DNA of 31,807 nucleotides from NCBI GenBank assembly GCA_964393335.1, contig CAYMTN010000037.1, positions 1 through 31,807 of the forward strand, read 5' to 3'. Position 1 is the first letter of the stretch; each line of letters opens with the position of its first letter. Source of the stretch: CAYMTN01 sp964393335. GTDB lineage: Bacteria > Chloroflexota > Anaerolineae > Aggregatilineales > Aggregatilineaceae. Shown one piece after another: positions 23,555 through 31,099 of the stretch. Made by a program: the position numbers and the translations under genes. Under the pieces are notes generated by a model. It made no database searches. It saw nothing but the letters and a program-made list of their open reading frames with translations, and was not told the origin of the DNA.

Positions 23555-25066
23555 CTATTCGAGGAAGCGTCGGACCCAGTCCAGCGCTTCTTGTTGCGTG
23601 GTGATTTCCCCTGCAATTTGCGCTTCCTTAACTTGCTCAAGCAGCGCCCCAATTGGCGGTCCCGGTTCGAGACCAAAGACGTCGAGCAAATCCTGGCCAG
23701 TGATCAACGGAGTGGGCGAGACAGCCGTATTGTAGTGCAGGTAGTAGCGGTCCAGCAGGGTTTCGATGGTCAGCAGGTACTCGCGCCAGTGCTGCGGGTC
23801 CAGGGTTGTGCCGACAGTCGCCAGGTAGTCGGCCAGCGCCAACAGGCAGATGTCGACGCCTGCCGGGCCGGTGTCGCGCCAGAAGTGATAGATGGCGCGT
23901 GGCGTGAGGGGCCGGTTCGCGTGCAGCCAGTGCGGGCGCATGTGGTGCCGGATAATCGCCGCCACGCGCGTAATCTCATCGTTGCTCAAACGCAGCTCGT
24001 CAGCCCGCGCCGTCGCAAGGGTTTCCCCGATGCGTTCGTGTTGCAGGAACCGGATACGACCATCGCTGCCAATCGAACGCGCCGCCGGTTTCCCAATGTC
24101 GTGCAGCAGCGCGGCCAGCATCAGCAGGGCGCGGTGAGGCCGCTCATTGGGCCACGTGTGTTCGAGATGCGTCTGCAACATGGGCCGGAACCGGTCCAGG
24201 GCAAAGGCGATCAAACCCTTTTGGGCGGTGGTGGTGAAATCGCCTGTACGTGTGGGGGCGATGATGTGCAAGATCGTATCCAGATGTTCGACCGTTTGGA
24301 GTGTGTGCCGCCAGGCGTCGAATTGGTGAGGTGGCCCCTGGCTGATCCCGTGCAGCGCTTCCACTTCCGGCAGAATCGGGTCGATCAATCCTAACTGGTG
24401 GAGTACCCGCAAGGCGGCTGTGGGGCGTTCGCCGCCAAGAATCTGGAACAATTCATCACGCGTGCGTTCGGCAGAAACATCAGCCAGACGCGGCGCAACA
24501 GCCTTTAAGACCCGGTGGGTTTCTGGCTCGATGCGGAGCCTGTAGGCGACGCAGGTTCGCACAGCACGCAGCAGCCGCACCGGATCGCTGGGAATCGAGT
24601 CCGGGCTGCACTGGCGCAGAAGTTTCGCCTGGATGTCGGCCAGTCCTCCCAGCGGATCGATCACGGCCTGTAAGTCCCCGGCCAACCGGACGGCCATCGC
24701 ATTGAGCGTGAAGTCCCTGTTCTGCAAATCACTGAGCAGGTCTGGCCCGCGAAACTGCGCGACGTCGATTTTCAACTGGAAGTCGTCCCAGGGGATCAGG
24801 GCGCGGCCCACGCCGCGTTCACGGTCCAGGGGGTAAAACGCGCCGTCAAACGAGTTGGCGAGATGCCGTGCCAGGGGGCAGCCATCGCCGGGAGTGGCGA
24901 GATCAAGGTCGTGCGGCAGCAGGTGCAGGACTGCATCACGCACCGCGCCACCCACAATGTACACTTCCTGATCAGAGCTGGTCATGGCGCGGGCGGCTTC
25001 ACGGATCGCGTCCACGCTTGTGTGCCACATCAGCGGGCGGTGGGGAGTCACCGGCGACAGTGACAC
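23555..25066 (-). CDS. cca: CCA-adding tRNA nucleotidyltransferase with HD domain
   Basis: Class II nucleotidyltransferase that adds or repairs the tRNA 3' CCA. 503 residues. The head holds VGGAVRD (38-44) and the metal-binding HDLDLAT (Asp53, Asp55), then LQNRDFTLNAMAV, and the neck/body with DPVRLLRAVRTCVAYRLRIEPET and AERTRDELFQIL. A later HD phosphohydrolase motif (LLHDIGKPAAR) and an all-helical C-terminal part follow. GTG start at 25066 directly abuts the hpt stop, with GGAG 8 bases before it. A poly(A)- or A-adding relative is an alternative within the same family. The window's own tRNA gene lacks an encoded CCA, so such an enzyme is needed. Confidence 0.9.
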   Translation of the reverse strand: MSLSPVTPHRPLMWHTSVDAIREAARAMTSSDQEVYIVGGAVRDAVLHLLPHDLDLATPGDGCPLARHLANSFDGAFYPLDRERGVGRALIPWDDFQLKIDVAQFRGPDLLSDLQNRDFTLNAMAVRLAGDLQAVIDPLGGLADIQAKLLRQCSPDSIPSDPVRLLRAVRTCVAYRLRIEPETHRVLKAVAPRLADVSAERTRDELFQILGGERPTAALRVLHQLGLIDPILPEVEALHGISQGPPHQFDAWRHTLQTVEHLDTILHIIAPTRTGDFTTTAQKGLIAFALDRFRPMLQTHLEHTWPNERPHRALLMLAALLHDIGKPAARSIGSDGRIRFLQHERIGETLATARADELRLSNDEITRVAAIIRHHMRPHWLHANRPLTPRAIYHFWRDTGPAGVDICLLALADYLATVGTTLDPQHWREYLLTIETLLDRYYLHYNTAVSPTPLITGQDLLDVFGLEPGPPIGALLEQVKEAQIAGEITTQQEALDWVRRFLE

Positions 25067-25630
25067 TTATCTGGCTCCGTACTTGCTGTCGGGTTTGCAG
25101 ACGCCTACAAAGGGCAGGTTGCGAAAGACCTCGTCCAGGTCCAGCCCATAACCAAAGACGAATTTGTCGGGAATCTCAAATCCAACGTAATCGAGAGGAA
25201 TTTCGACCTGGCGGCGGCTTGGTTTGCTCAACAGCGTGCAGATACGAATACTGGCTGGTTTGCGCGTGGCGAGCAGGCTCAGAATGTAATCCATGGTGTG
25301 CCCGCTGTCGATGATGTCTTCGACGATTAGGATGTGTTTTCCGGCAATGTCCTGGCGCAGGTCCATGTCGATCCGCACGCGCCCCGATGACTCGCGTACG
25401 CCATCGCCGTAGCTTGAAATAGCCAGAAAATCAATGGCATGTGGGATGTCAATGTGCCGCATCAAGTCGGTCAGGAACATGACACCACCCTTGAGCACGC
25501 AGATCAGCAGTACGCCGTGTTTTCCGGCGTAATCGGCACTGATTTGCCTGCCCAACTCGCCCACGCGTGCTTGAAGCGCATCACCTTCAATTAGAATTTC
25601 CTGCAAATACGGTTCGTAAGGATGGCTCAT
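25067..25630 (-). CDS. hpt: Hypoxanthine phosphoribosyltransferase
   Basis: Purine salvage: hypoxanthine (and usually guanine) plus PRPP gives IMP (GMP). 187 residues, normal. The PRPP-binding motif VEDIIDSGHT is at 103-112, and the pyrophosphate-binding loop is VLKGGVMF (45-52). DFLAISSYGDGVRESSGRVRI is the flexible-loop region, and VGFEIPDKFVFGYGLDLDEVFRNLPF the C-terminal base-binding segment. ATG at 25630 with AGGGGAA SD. First gene of a two-gene unit: its stop codon is followed at once by the GTG of cca. Confidence 0.97.
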   Translation of the reverse strand: MSHPYEPYLQEILIEGDALQARVGELGRQISADYAGKHGVLLICVLKGGVMFLTDLMRHIDIPHAIDFLAISSYGDGVRESSGRVRIDMDLRQDIAGKHILIVEDIIDSGHTMDYILSLLATRKPASIRICTLLSKPSRRQVEIPLDYVGFEIPDKFVFGYGLDLDEVFRNLPFVGVCKPDSKYGAR

Positions 25631-25717
25631 GTCGTTCCCCTGATGGTAGCCAGAGCAAAAATAGAAAGCCGTCGCAGTTACGGTGCGCCGGCTGAATGAG
25701 TGTCGGGTGTTCTCGGC

Positions 25718-26299
25718 CTAGTGGTGAGGATTCTTCTCGGGTCCCTGTGCTGGTGCATGGAGGTTATTCCAATACTGCCGGGCGATGGTGGCATTGATCC
25801 CGTCCAGCCAATCGATAACCATCGTATGAAGCTGAATGGTGAGGCGGATGTCGCTGTTGAGTTGCGCTGCCATCTGGAGCGAAGCGTCCACCATTTTCCG
25901 CAAAAGGGTGGTCTCATCCTCGCTCAAGGCAACGCCCTGCGTCTGGACAAATGTCAGAATCTGTTCGGCTGTCAGGTGGTGGTATTCCTCAAGCTGGGCA
26001 GGGGGAGCCAGCGGCGCGATATCCACGTGGTAACTCTCGTTCAGCGTGCTGACGACGCGTTCACGGACATCAAAGTGATATTCGCGCAGTGACAACAGGC
26101 GCTGCTGCAGGTCATCGGCCATGTCGCGCAGGAGTTGCAGGCGCGGCGGTTCATGCAGAAGCTGGCGCTCGATGAACGCCGTCATCGCCGCCGTGTCGCC
26201 ATTGGTCAGGCACTGCTCAAAGAGCTGCATGGCTTCTATACGAAGAAAATGTGATTCGGCTGAGGGAAACATATGGCGTCCTAGAGTATGCTCAAGCAT
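25718..26299 (-). CDS. Unrecognised all-helical protein
   Basis: 193 residues, start ATG at 26299 behind the perfect SD GGAGGA (5-base gap). The frame extends further upstream but overlaps the DUF971 gene. No family is recognised. Sequence is soluble and helical throughout: MQLFEQCLTNGDTAAMTAF and LQLLRDMADDLQQRLLSLRE look like amphipathic helices, followed by a middle Pro-rich turn (IAPLAPPAQLEEYHHL) and a long C-terminal helical region. It ends HAPAQGPEKNPHH. No Cys, no signal peptide. Last gene of an operon after the HhH membrane protein and the DUF971 protein; its start overlaps the DUF971 stop by 8 bases, so translation is coupled. Confidence 0.75.
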   Translation of the reverse strand: MLEHTLGRHMFPSAESHFLRIEAMQLFEQCLTNGDTAAMTAFIERQLLHEPPRLQLLRDMADDLQQRLLSLREYHFDVRERVVSTLNESYHVDIAPLAPPAQLEEYHHLTAEQILTFVQTQGVALSEDETTLLRKMVDASLQMAAQLNSDIRLTIQLHTMVIDWLDGINATIARQYWNNLHAPAQGPEKNPHH

Positions 26300-26627
26300 T
26301 GGATTCCTCCGCCGGGCAGAGACGATACAGGTAGTCCCATGTATAGATGCCCGCCTGATGGCCGTCGCTCCAGAAGAACTGTAAAGCGTAATTTCCGACC
26401 AGTTCAAGCTGGTTAACCGTATAGGTCTGCAACGGGATCAAGTCCAATAGGTTTTTGGGGTCGTATTCGCGGCCCATTCGGTCGTGCCCGCCCCGGCATT
26501 CGGCGCAGGGACAGGCCAGCCGCAGCGGTCCGACAGGGTACTGGCAACGGCGGCCATCGGACCACGTGATCAGCAGCGTGCCTGCGGTTTGTTGCAGCGT
26601 GATGTCGGTTGGGATGATACTGGCCAT
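26292..26627 (-). CDS. DUF971 protein with Cys3His metal site
   Basis: 111 residues, single DUF971 domain (the N-terminal domain of gamma-butyrobetaine hydroxylase, also found fused to or near Fe-S carrier proteins). LLITWSDGRRCQYPVGPLRLACPCAEC opens the domain. Cys39, Cys41, Cys44 and His90 (in FWSDGHQAGIYTWDYLYRLC) match the Cys3His zinc site known in the hydroxylase. ATG at 26627 starts 4 bases after the upstream HhH gene's stop. No hydroxylase domain follows, so this is a stand-alone version. A role in metal or Fe-S protein handling is inferred, not shown. Confidence 0.88.
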   Translation of the reverse strand: MASIIPTDITLQQTAGTLLITWSDGRRCQYPVGPLRLACPCAECRGGHDRMGREYDPKNLLDLIPLQTYTVNQLELVGNYALQFFWSDGHQAGIYTWDYLYRLCPAEESNA

Positions 26628-26631
26628 ACGA

Positions 26632-27066
26632 TCACCGTCTTTGTGCCAGGGCTGCTGCCTGTCCGATCCAGTTGCGCGTGCGAATGCGCTGGGGGCGGAT
26701 GCTGATATGAGGCGCTAGCAGATCGGCCAGAGCTTCGGGATTCTGCTTGGCAAGCAGGTCGAAACGGGTGATTCCGGCAGCCGCTAATGCTGCTGCATAA
26801 CGCGGCCCGATGTCCTTGATGAGTGTCAGGTCGTCGATGTCGGAAGCCGCAGTCTCCCCGTCTGGCGTTGGCTCATCGCCTGCCTGTGGTTCCATGGGGA
26901 TGACGATGCGCGGCATCTCGTCACTTTCCGTCCGGTTCTGAGACCTGATCGTTACTTGCGCCACGTCTTTTGCCCGTTTGTTTTCCTTCAACAACAGCCA
27001 ACCGACTACCGCGCTAATGCTCAACCCTATCCCCAGCACCGTGAGGTTTCGCGCTGTTTTGACCAT
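26632..27066 (-). CDS. Membrane-anchored helix-hairpin-helix protein
   Basis: 144 residues. Membrane segment at 8-26 (LTVLGIGLSISAVVGWLLL), a charged linker of about 50 residues, then a helix-hairpin-helix domain at about 80-120 (DDLTLIKDIGPRYAAALAAAGI, then FDLLAKQNPEALADLL) and a basic end (RPQRIRTRNWIGQ). HhH domains of this DUF4332-like type bind DNA or form ring-like protein contacts. Being membrane-tethered is notable. An ATG seven codons earlier lacks an SD; the ATG at 27066 has AGAGAG about 8 bases upstream. First gene of the DUF971 operon. Confidence 0.8.
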   Translation of the reverse strand: MVKTARNLTVLGIGLSISAVVGWLLLKENKRAKDVAQVTIRSQNRTESDEMPRIVIPMEPQAGDEPTPDGETAASDIDDLTLIKDIGPRYAAALAAAGITRFDLLAKQNPEALADLLAPHISIRPQRIRTRNWIGQAAALAQRR

Positions 27067-27129
27067 TGCATCAACTCTCTTTGTCATCGTTACGGATTTT
27101 CACTGAATTAGCCCAGCCCCTATAAAATC

Positions 27130-27169
27130 ATTATAACCAATTTTGGCCCTCAAGAACGGAAAAATTGGT
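27130..27169 (-). promoter_or_regulatory. Promoter -10 and inverted repeat upstream of the HhH operon
   Basis: A perfect TATAAT on the minus strand (27130-27135) without a good -35. A perfect 9-bp inverted repeat ACCAATTTT / AAAATTGGT (27136-27144 and 27161-27169, 16 bases apart) brackets the place where -35 should be. This fits an activator or repressor site. Confidence 0.4.
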
Positions 27170-27269
27170 GAATTTCACAGCGTTTTTACAGGATGAGAGC
27201 CGGTTGATGCCGGAGTATTGTAGCAGTACCCGTGAGCGGTGTCCACCCGGATGGGCGAAAACGCGTAGA

Positions 27270-27299
27270 TTGCCCACGACAGCCAAACGCAAGTATAGT
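27270..27299 (+). promoter_or_regulatory. Possible distal promoter of the STAND-BTAD gene
   Basis: TTGCCC (27270-27275), an 18-base spacer and TATAGT (27294-27299). It lies in the 372-base gap 27067-27438, which otherwise holds the minus-strand promoter, the inverted repeat and the proximal promoter. I see no RNA gene or small ORF there. Confidence 0.35.
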
Positions 27300-27369
27300 T
27301 ATCTTGTAAGGTGCCAGGAAGTGATAATCAAAGGATGCTCGTAAGTAACGAATACGCTCGCCTTAGCAT

Positions 27370-27398
27370 TTGCCTTATCGGACTGGTCAGATTATACT
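27370..27398 (+). promoter_or_regulatory. Proximal promoter of the STAND-BTAD gene
   Basis: TTGCCT (27370-27375), a 17-base spacer and TATACT (27393-27398), 40 bases before the ATG. Confidence 0.55.
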
Positions 27399-27438
27399 TA
27401 GATTATGTCTACCTCTTAACGAGTACGAGGAACTTCCC

Positions 27439-28710
27439 ATGGAACTGAATAACTTGATTGGCGCGTTTTACCAGGCATTTATGGATCGTGCAGCGGGTGC
27501 GAGCGTGGTTTTGTTGCATCCTGCCAGCCGGTACCGTTCGGTTCTTGTGGCTCAATTGATGAATGACCCGGCTATTCGCGTGTTTTATTTTGCGATGGGG
27601 CCGGACGATGTCAATATTGGCTCATTTCTGTCGGGCATCACTCACGATCTGGCGAACCAGCACCCGACCTTTGGCCGCTACTTGAACCAAATTCATTTTG
27701 AGACACAGGACGATTTTGAGTCGCTGCTGGAAGCTTTCGTGGCCGATCTGGGCGAACTCAGTGATGAGCCGTTTCTGCTGATTTTGGACGAGTATGATCG
27801 CACAGACAGCGCGGACGATTTGCAGGCGTTTGTCGAGCAGGTGATCTTGAGACTGCCCGCTCAGTGCCAGCTCGTGATCAATAGCCGGACGCTGCCGCGC
27901 CTGCCCTGGGTGTCATTGATCGCCCAGAAGAAAGCTGTTATCTTGCAGGATGAACACCTGGTATCGAGCAATTTCTACGATATGCGTTCGGACGGTGCAA
28001 CACTGTTGGATGTGTTCGCCCTCGGGCCGGGTTATGTGCTTTTGAATGACTCCGCGATTGAAACCTGGGAAGGCCACCTGCCGCGCTTGCTGTTTTTCTT
28101 CGCGCTGGATCGTCCGGTGGTAACCCGTTCGGAGATCTGCCAGGCCTTCTGGCCGGACTTGGAAAACGATCAGGCCGTCAATGTGTTTCACGTAACCAAG
28201 CGCCGGTTACATAAGGCGCTGGATTTTGACGTGCTGGTCCACGAGGGTGGCTATTACCGCGTCAACCCAGAAGTATCGATCCATTATGACATCATGGAGT
28301 TTGTGGGTGCGCTGGTCAAGGGTCGCTCGCCCGAAACCGAAGACAAGGCGGCAGTCTGGCAGCATGCCATCGATCTGTATCGCGGGCCATTTTTGCAGGG
28401 GCACAGTGACAAGTGGATTGTCGAACGCCGCGCTGATTACCAGACAGGTTACCTGGAAGCGCTGAGCGAAATGGCGAATATCCGGCTGGCAGAAGGACGC
28501 CAGGAACACGCGCTCGGCTTGCTGCTGCGCGCGGTGTCGGAAAATGACCGCTATGAGCCGATTCACCGCCAGATCATGAAACTGTATGCGACCCTGGGGC
28601 GGCGCAGCGAGGCCGCAGCGCATTATCAGAAGCTGGTGGAACAGCTCAAGATCGAAGGCAAAGCACCTGAGGCGGAAACGCAAGCGTTGTACGCGTCGAT
28701 CATGTCCTGA
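27439..28710 (+). CDS. MalT-like / BTAD transcriptional regulator without a P-loop
   Basis: 423 residues, ATG at 27439 with GAGGAA SD. The N-terminal about 185 residues follow MalT/LuxR-type STAND NTPases: FYFAMGPDDVNIGSFLSGI, FLLILDEYD (Walker B, 112-120) and LVINSRTLPRLPW (sensor-like). At the Walker A place it reads LLHPASRYRSVL: no GxxGxGK(T/S), so ATP binding is probably lost. Residues about 189-277 form an OmpR-type winged helix (SEICQAFWPD, NVFHVTKRRLHKAL, GGYYRV). About 280-420 is a BTAD helical domain (AVWQHAIDLYRGPFL, then TPR-like NIRLAEGRQEHALGLLLRAV). It is a likely DNA-binding activator; targets unknown. Single gene with a strong terminator. Confidence 0.85.
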   Translation: MELNNLIGAFYQAFMDRAAGASVVLLHPASRYRSVLVAQLMNDPAIRVFYFAMGPDDVNIGSFLSGITHDLANQHPTFGRYLNQIHFETQDDFESLLEAFVADLGELSDEPFLLILDEYDRTDSADDLQAFVEQVILRLPAQCQLVINSRTLPRLPWVSLIAQKKAVILQDEHLVSSNFYDMRSDGATLLDVFALGPGYVLLNDSAIETWEGHLPRLLFFFALDRPVVTRSEICQAFWPDLENDQAVNVFHVTKRRLHKALDFDVLVHEGGYYRVNPEVSIHYDIMEFVGALVKGRSPETEDKAAVWQHAIDLYRGPFLQGHSDKWIVERRADYQTGYLEALSEMANIRLAEGRQEHALGLLLRAVSENDRYEPIHRQIMKLYATLGRRSEAAAHYQKLVEQLKIEGKAPEAETQALYASIMS

Positions 28711-28736
28711 GTGGACAGAGACCCCGTATGAGATGC

Positions 28737-28766
28737 AAAATGCCCGCTATGCTAGCGGGCATTTTT
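28737..28766. terminator. Strong bidirectional terminator
   Basis: A perfect 13-bp stem (28737-28749 with 28753-28765), a 3-base loop, and T/A tails on both strands. It ends the BTAD gene on plus and the tRNA-Arg transcript on minus, 14 bases from the tRNA 3' end. Confidence 0.95.
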
Positions 28767-28779
28767 GTCCGGCTTCCGA

Positions 28780-28852
28780 CGCCCCTGGAGGGATTCGAAC
28801 CCCCGGCCTCCTGCTTAGAAGGCAGTTGCTCTATCCACTGAGCTACAGGGGC
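28780..28852 (-). tRNA. tRNA-Arg (anticodon UCU)
   Basis: A 73-base cloverleaf: acceptor GCCCCTG/CAGGGGC with discriminator G, D arm GCTC-AGTGGATA-GAGC, anticodon loop CTTCTAA (UCU reads AGA/AGG), T arm with GGTTCGAATCC. Base pair 27-43 is A-G, a mismatch. CCA is not encoded (TCGG follows the discriminator). Promoter and terminator flank it. Confidence 0.97.
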
Positions 28853-28862
28853 AGGCACGATC

Positions 28863-28891
28863 ATTGTAAAGATTGCCGGAGTGCCTGTCAA
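28863..28891 (-). promoter_or_regulatory. tRNA-Arg promoter
   Basis: TTGACA (28886-28891, minus strand), a 17-base spacer and TACAAT (28863-28868). This is near consensus and ends 10 bases before the tRNA 5' end. It lies just downstream of the stop of the winged-helix-like gene, so the tRNA is its own unit. Confidence 0.85.
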
Positions 28892-28900
28892 GAACGGATC

Positions 28901-29347
28901 TCACTCGCGGTCCGGGATGACAGGGCGCAGACCTTTGTAGACTGTTTTTCCGGCCAACGTGCGCAGAATAGTCATGGGTGGCCGCCCGATCCGTTCGCCT
29001 AACTCGTTAGGGGAGAGTGGAACGTTGTTATTGGCAAGAAAGACGCGAAATACGGCATCGACGAGCGAGGTGTGAGCCGTGATGAAATCCTCACGCTGGC
29101 TTGCTTCGCGCAGCGCACGCCGCAGCGCATCCACTTTCTGGACCTCCGCCGTACGTTCGTCGATCCAATCGATTTCTTCGGTGTCGCGGTGTTCCGTAAA
29201 GAATCCCCGTTGCTCAGGGGCTAGATGGCTGAGCAGATAGACGCGTAGTTCTCGCCCTTCACGATCCCACCAGTCGTAATCGATGTGGAATTTCGTATCA
29301 GGCGTCGGTTTGATTCGTCGACTGGCAGCGCTAGCTGATGTGCTCAC
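28901..29347 (-). CDS. Unrecognised small protein with C-terminal winged-helix-like region
   Basis: 148 residues, no named family recognised. The start is chosen as GTG at 29347: the AAGGA box abuts the ATG two codons earlier (29353) with no space, but lies 6 bases before the GTG. Short Ser/Ala/Lys N-terminus, then an aromatic acidic segment FHIDYDWWDREGRELRVYLL (20-39), an acidic region TEEIDWIDERTAEVQKVD, and a C-terminal helix-turn-helix-like region (about 97-140: VFRVFLANNNVPLSPNELGE then RPPMTILRTLAGKTVYKGLR). Second gene after the 523-residue multi-HTH protein, 31 bases apart and presumably co-transcribed. A nucleic-acid-binding partner of that protein is the simplest guess. Confidence 0.75.
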   Translation of the reverse strand: MSTSASAASRRIKPTPDTKFHIDYDWWDREGRELRVYLLSHLAPEQRGFFTEHRDTEEIDWIDERTAEVQKVDALRRALREASQREDFITAHTSLVDAVFRVFLANNNVPLSPNELGERIGRPPMTILRTLAGKTVYKGLRPVIPDRE

Positions 29348-29378
29348 AGGCATTCCTTACCAAGTAGTGCGTAAAACT

Positions 29379-30950
29379 CTATGCAAGTCGCCAGTAGGGA
29401 CCGCCCACGTGCTCAAATTCCGGTCGGGCCACCAGCGTGGCGAAAATCGGCCCTGGTGGGCAGCGGCGAACGACATTGACCGCGCTGTACAACGTTTTGG
29501 CATGGACGGTGTGCTGAGGTGTCAAACGCTCCAGTTCGCTCATCAGATCGCGCATGATGTCCGCCAGGTCCCGGTTAGGGTTATCGGTGGGTTCCCACAA
29601 GGCATCGACCGCCTTCAAGTCATCTGCACCCAGTACCATCAACTCGTCGTATTCTGCGCCAATAGACCGCTTGTGATTCTCGAATTGCAGGTGATTCTCG
29701 CCAGGCACAGCCAGCCTGATCCACTCCGTGCGGGGTCGGTGGGCCATAAAATCAACCACGAGGCGCGAGGGATCGCTGGTTTGGCGGACGACAAGATACG
29801 CGCCGACGGGCAGTCTATGGCGGCGGTAGAAATCAGCCAATCCGTACACGTACCGGTGCTCGCGCACGACCCATCCCCGCATTTCTTCATTGGTCTGGCC
29901 ATCCACCAGCGTCATCAGGATGCGCGGTGCTTCGTAGGCCGTTGGGAAAAGGTGCCGCAGGTGCGAGTTCAGGGGCAGGGTGCCGGTGCGCCGGTGCGGG
30001 AACGTCAGGCTGAAGGTTACCGCTTCGGTTGGCCGCGCGGGCGACCGAAGATTTGACAGCTCGTCGTCGATTTCATATTCGAGAGCGGCCAATTCGTCGG
30101 TCAACGCCTGCCAATTGTAGTCAATCGGCCTGTATTTCAGCCGTTCTGGAACCTGCGTCACCTCTTCAGGTTCCATATCGCGCGAAAACCACAGCACATG
30201 ACCGGCTGGGCCGACCTCGTCGAAACGATCGTCGTGGAACAGCGCGTAGTCCAGCGAGAAGGTTTGCAGGCGCGTGTTGACTTCTTGAGGCAGGTCAATC
30301 TCGTTCAGGATGGTCTTGGTATCCAGTGGACCGCCCTCGTGCATGACGAGCACGGCTTCCGCGAGATGCAGGTGCGCGACACCTACATCGGCCAGCAGCG
30401 ATTTCAGGAACCAACGCCCTGCAAAATAGACGGCGTCCTTTTCCTGGCGCAGACGTTCTTCCAGCAGGTAGATGATGTCGTCGCCGTAATCGGCCATCAA
30501 TGTCTCGACGTCGAGACTGCCGTTGCTGAGGTCCTCGACGTTCTGCGCGTCGAGATTCAGGGCATGCGGTGTCTGGAGTGCGCTGGCAAATTCGCGCGGC
30601 TTGCCTTCTTCAAACGACACCTGGATCACCTTGAATTCGCCGTGTTCGGGGTTGTTTCCCGGGCGTTCTCCGACCACCTTGCCGACCGAATATCCCAGTG
30701 CCGGGAATATCAGGTTCTGGCCGATTTCATAGGTGTTTTGGGGCTGGAAGATTTCACCGCGTTCGATCTGGCGGCGAAGGATACGCGCTTCCTGGTCGAG
30801 ACGGTGCTGGATTAGCCGGTGGGCAATTTCTCGACTGGATAGCGGTTTTTCTTCTTCGAGGAATACGTTGAAGATGAATTCGATGTCCTCGTTTGTGATC
30901 TGGAATGTCTCAGTCCAGTACTGTTCTGTTGCGGTTTGAAACTGGAGCAA
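29379..30950 (-). CDS. Unrecognised protein with several winged-helix-like domains
   Basis: 523 residues. The frame has no ATG or GTG near its start; the TTG at 30950 has AGG about 7 bases upstream and is the best available. Helix-turn-helix-like regions: about 23-78 (FIFNVFLEEEKPLSSREIAH then RRQIERGEIFQP), about 190-256 (GGPLDTKTILNEIDLPQEVN then FDEVGPAGHVLWFS) and about 465-522 (HTVHAKTLYSAVNVVRRCPP then FEHVGGPYWRL). The endings FDEVG..LWF and FEHVG..YWRL resemble the HARE-HTH / RNA-polymerase delta-subunit type of winged helix. Between them are a small beta barrel (about 79-120) and a large beta-rich region (about 305-440). Soluble. First gene of a two-gene unit, divergent from aconitase. 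It may be a transcription-associated or DNA-binding factor; not demonstrated. Confidence 0.78.
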   Translation of the reverse strand: MLQFQTATEQYWTETFQITNEDIEFIFNVFLEEEKPLSSREIAHRLIQHRLDQEARILRRQIERGEIFQPQNTYEIGQNLIFPALGYSVGKVVGERPGNNPEHGEFKVIQVSFEEGKPREFASALQTPHALNLDAQNVEDLSNGSLDVETLMADYGDDIIYLLEERLRQEKDAVYFAGRWFLKSLLADVGVAHLHLAEAVLVMHEGGPLDTKTILNEIDLPQEVNTRLQTFSLDYALFHDDRFDEVGPAGHVLWFSRDMEPEEVTQVPERLKYRPIDYNWQALTDELAALEYEIDDELSNLRSPARPTEAVTFSLTFPHRRTGTLPLNSHLRHLFPTAYEAPRILMTLVDGQTNEEMRGWVVREHRYVYGLADFYRRHRLPVGAYLVVRQTSDPSRLVVDFMAHRPRTEWIRLAVPGENHLQFENHKRSIGAEYDELMVLGADDLKAVDALWEPTDNPNRDLADIMRDLMSELERLTPQHTVHAKTLYSAVNVVRRCPPGPIFATLVARPEFEHVGGPYWRLA

Positions 30951-31019
30951 TGTCTTACCTGTGATGAACTTATGAGCCGGTGGATTTGTGGTTACATTCT
31001 GGTTTGCATGCGAGATGGT

Positions 31020-31048
31020 ATTATAAGCAAACTGCTCGATTGTCGCAA
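31020..31048 (-). promoter_or_regulatory. Promoter of the winged-helix pair
   Basis: TTGCGA (31043-31048, minus strand), a 17-base spacer and a perfect TATAAT (31020-31025). The leader before the TTG start would be about 60 bases. Confidence 0.65.
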
Positions 31049-31059
31049 GATTGAGCCGA

Positions 31060-31073
31060 TTCTGTGTACAGAA
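31060..31073. promoter_or_regulatory. Inverted repeat TTCTGT-GT-ACAGAA between divergent promoters
   Basis: Perfect 6-bp arms with a 2-base centre, located between the -35 elements of the winged-helix pair and of aconitase. A typical dimer-operator size. The regulator is unknown. Confidence 0.4.
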
Positions 31074-31099
31074 TTGGCGAGCTTGTACGAACGATCTGA

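Noticed and set aside
23591..24394. 267-codon plus-strand frame
   Set aside because: Antisense to the CCA enzyme gene. No start signal and no domain.
27180..27265. Small RNA gene suggested by short repeats CCGG-N6-CCGG and TGGGC...GCCCA
   Set aside because: The repeats are short and isolated, there is no promoter-terminator pair around them, and no known RNA class fits.
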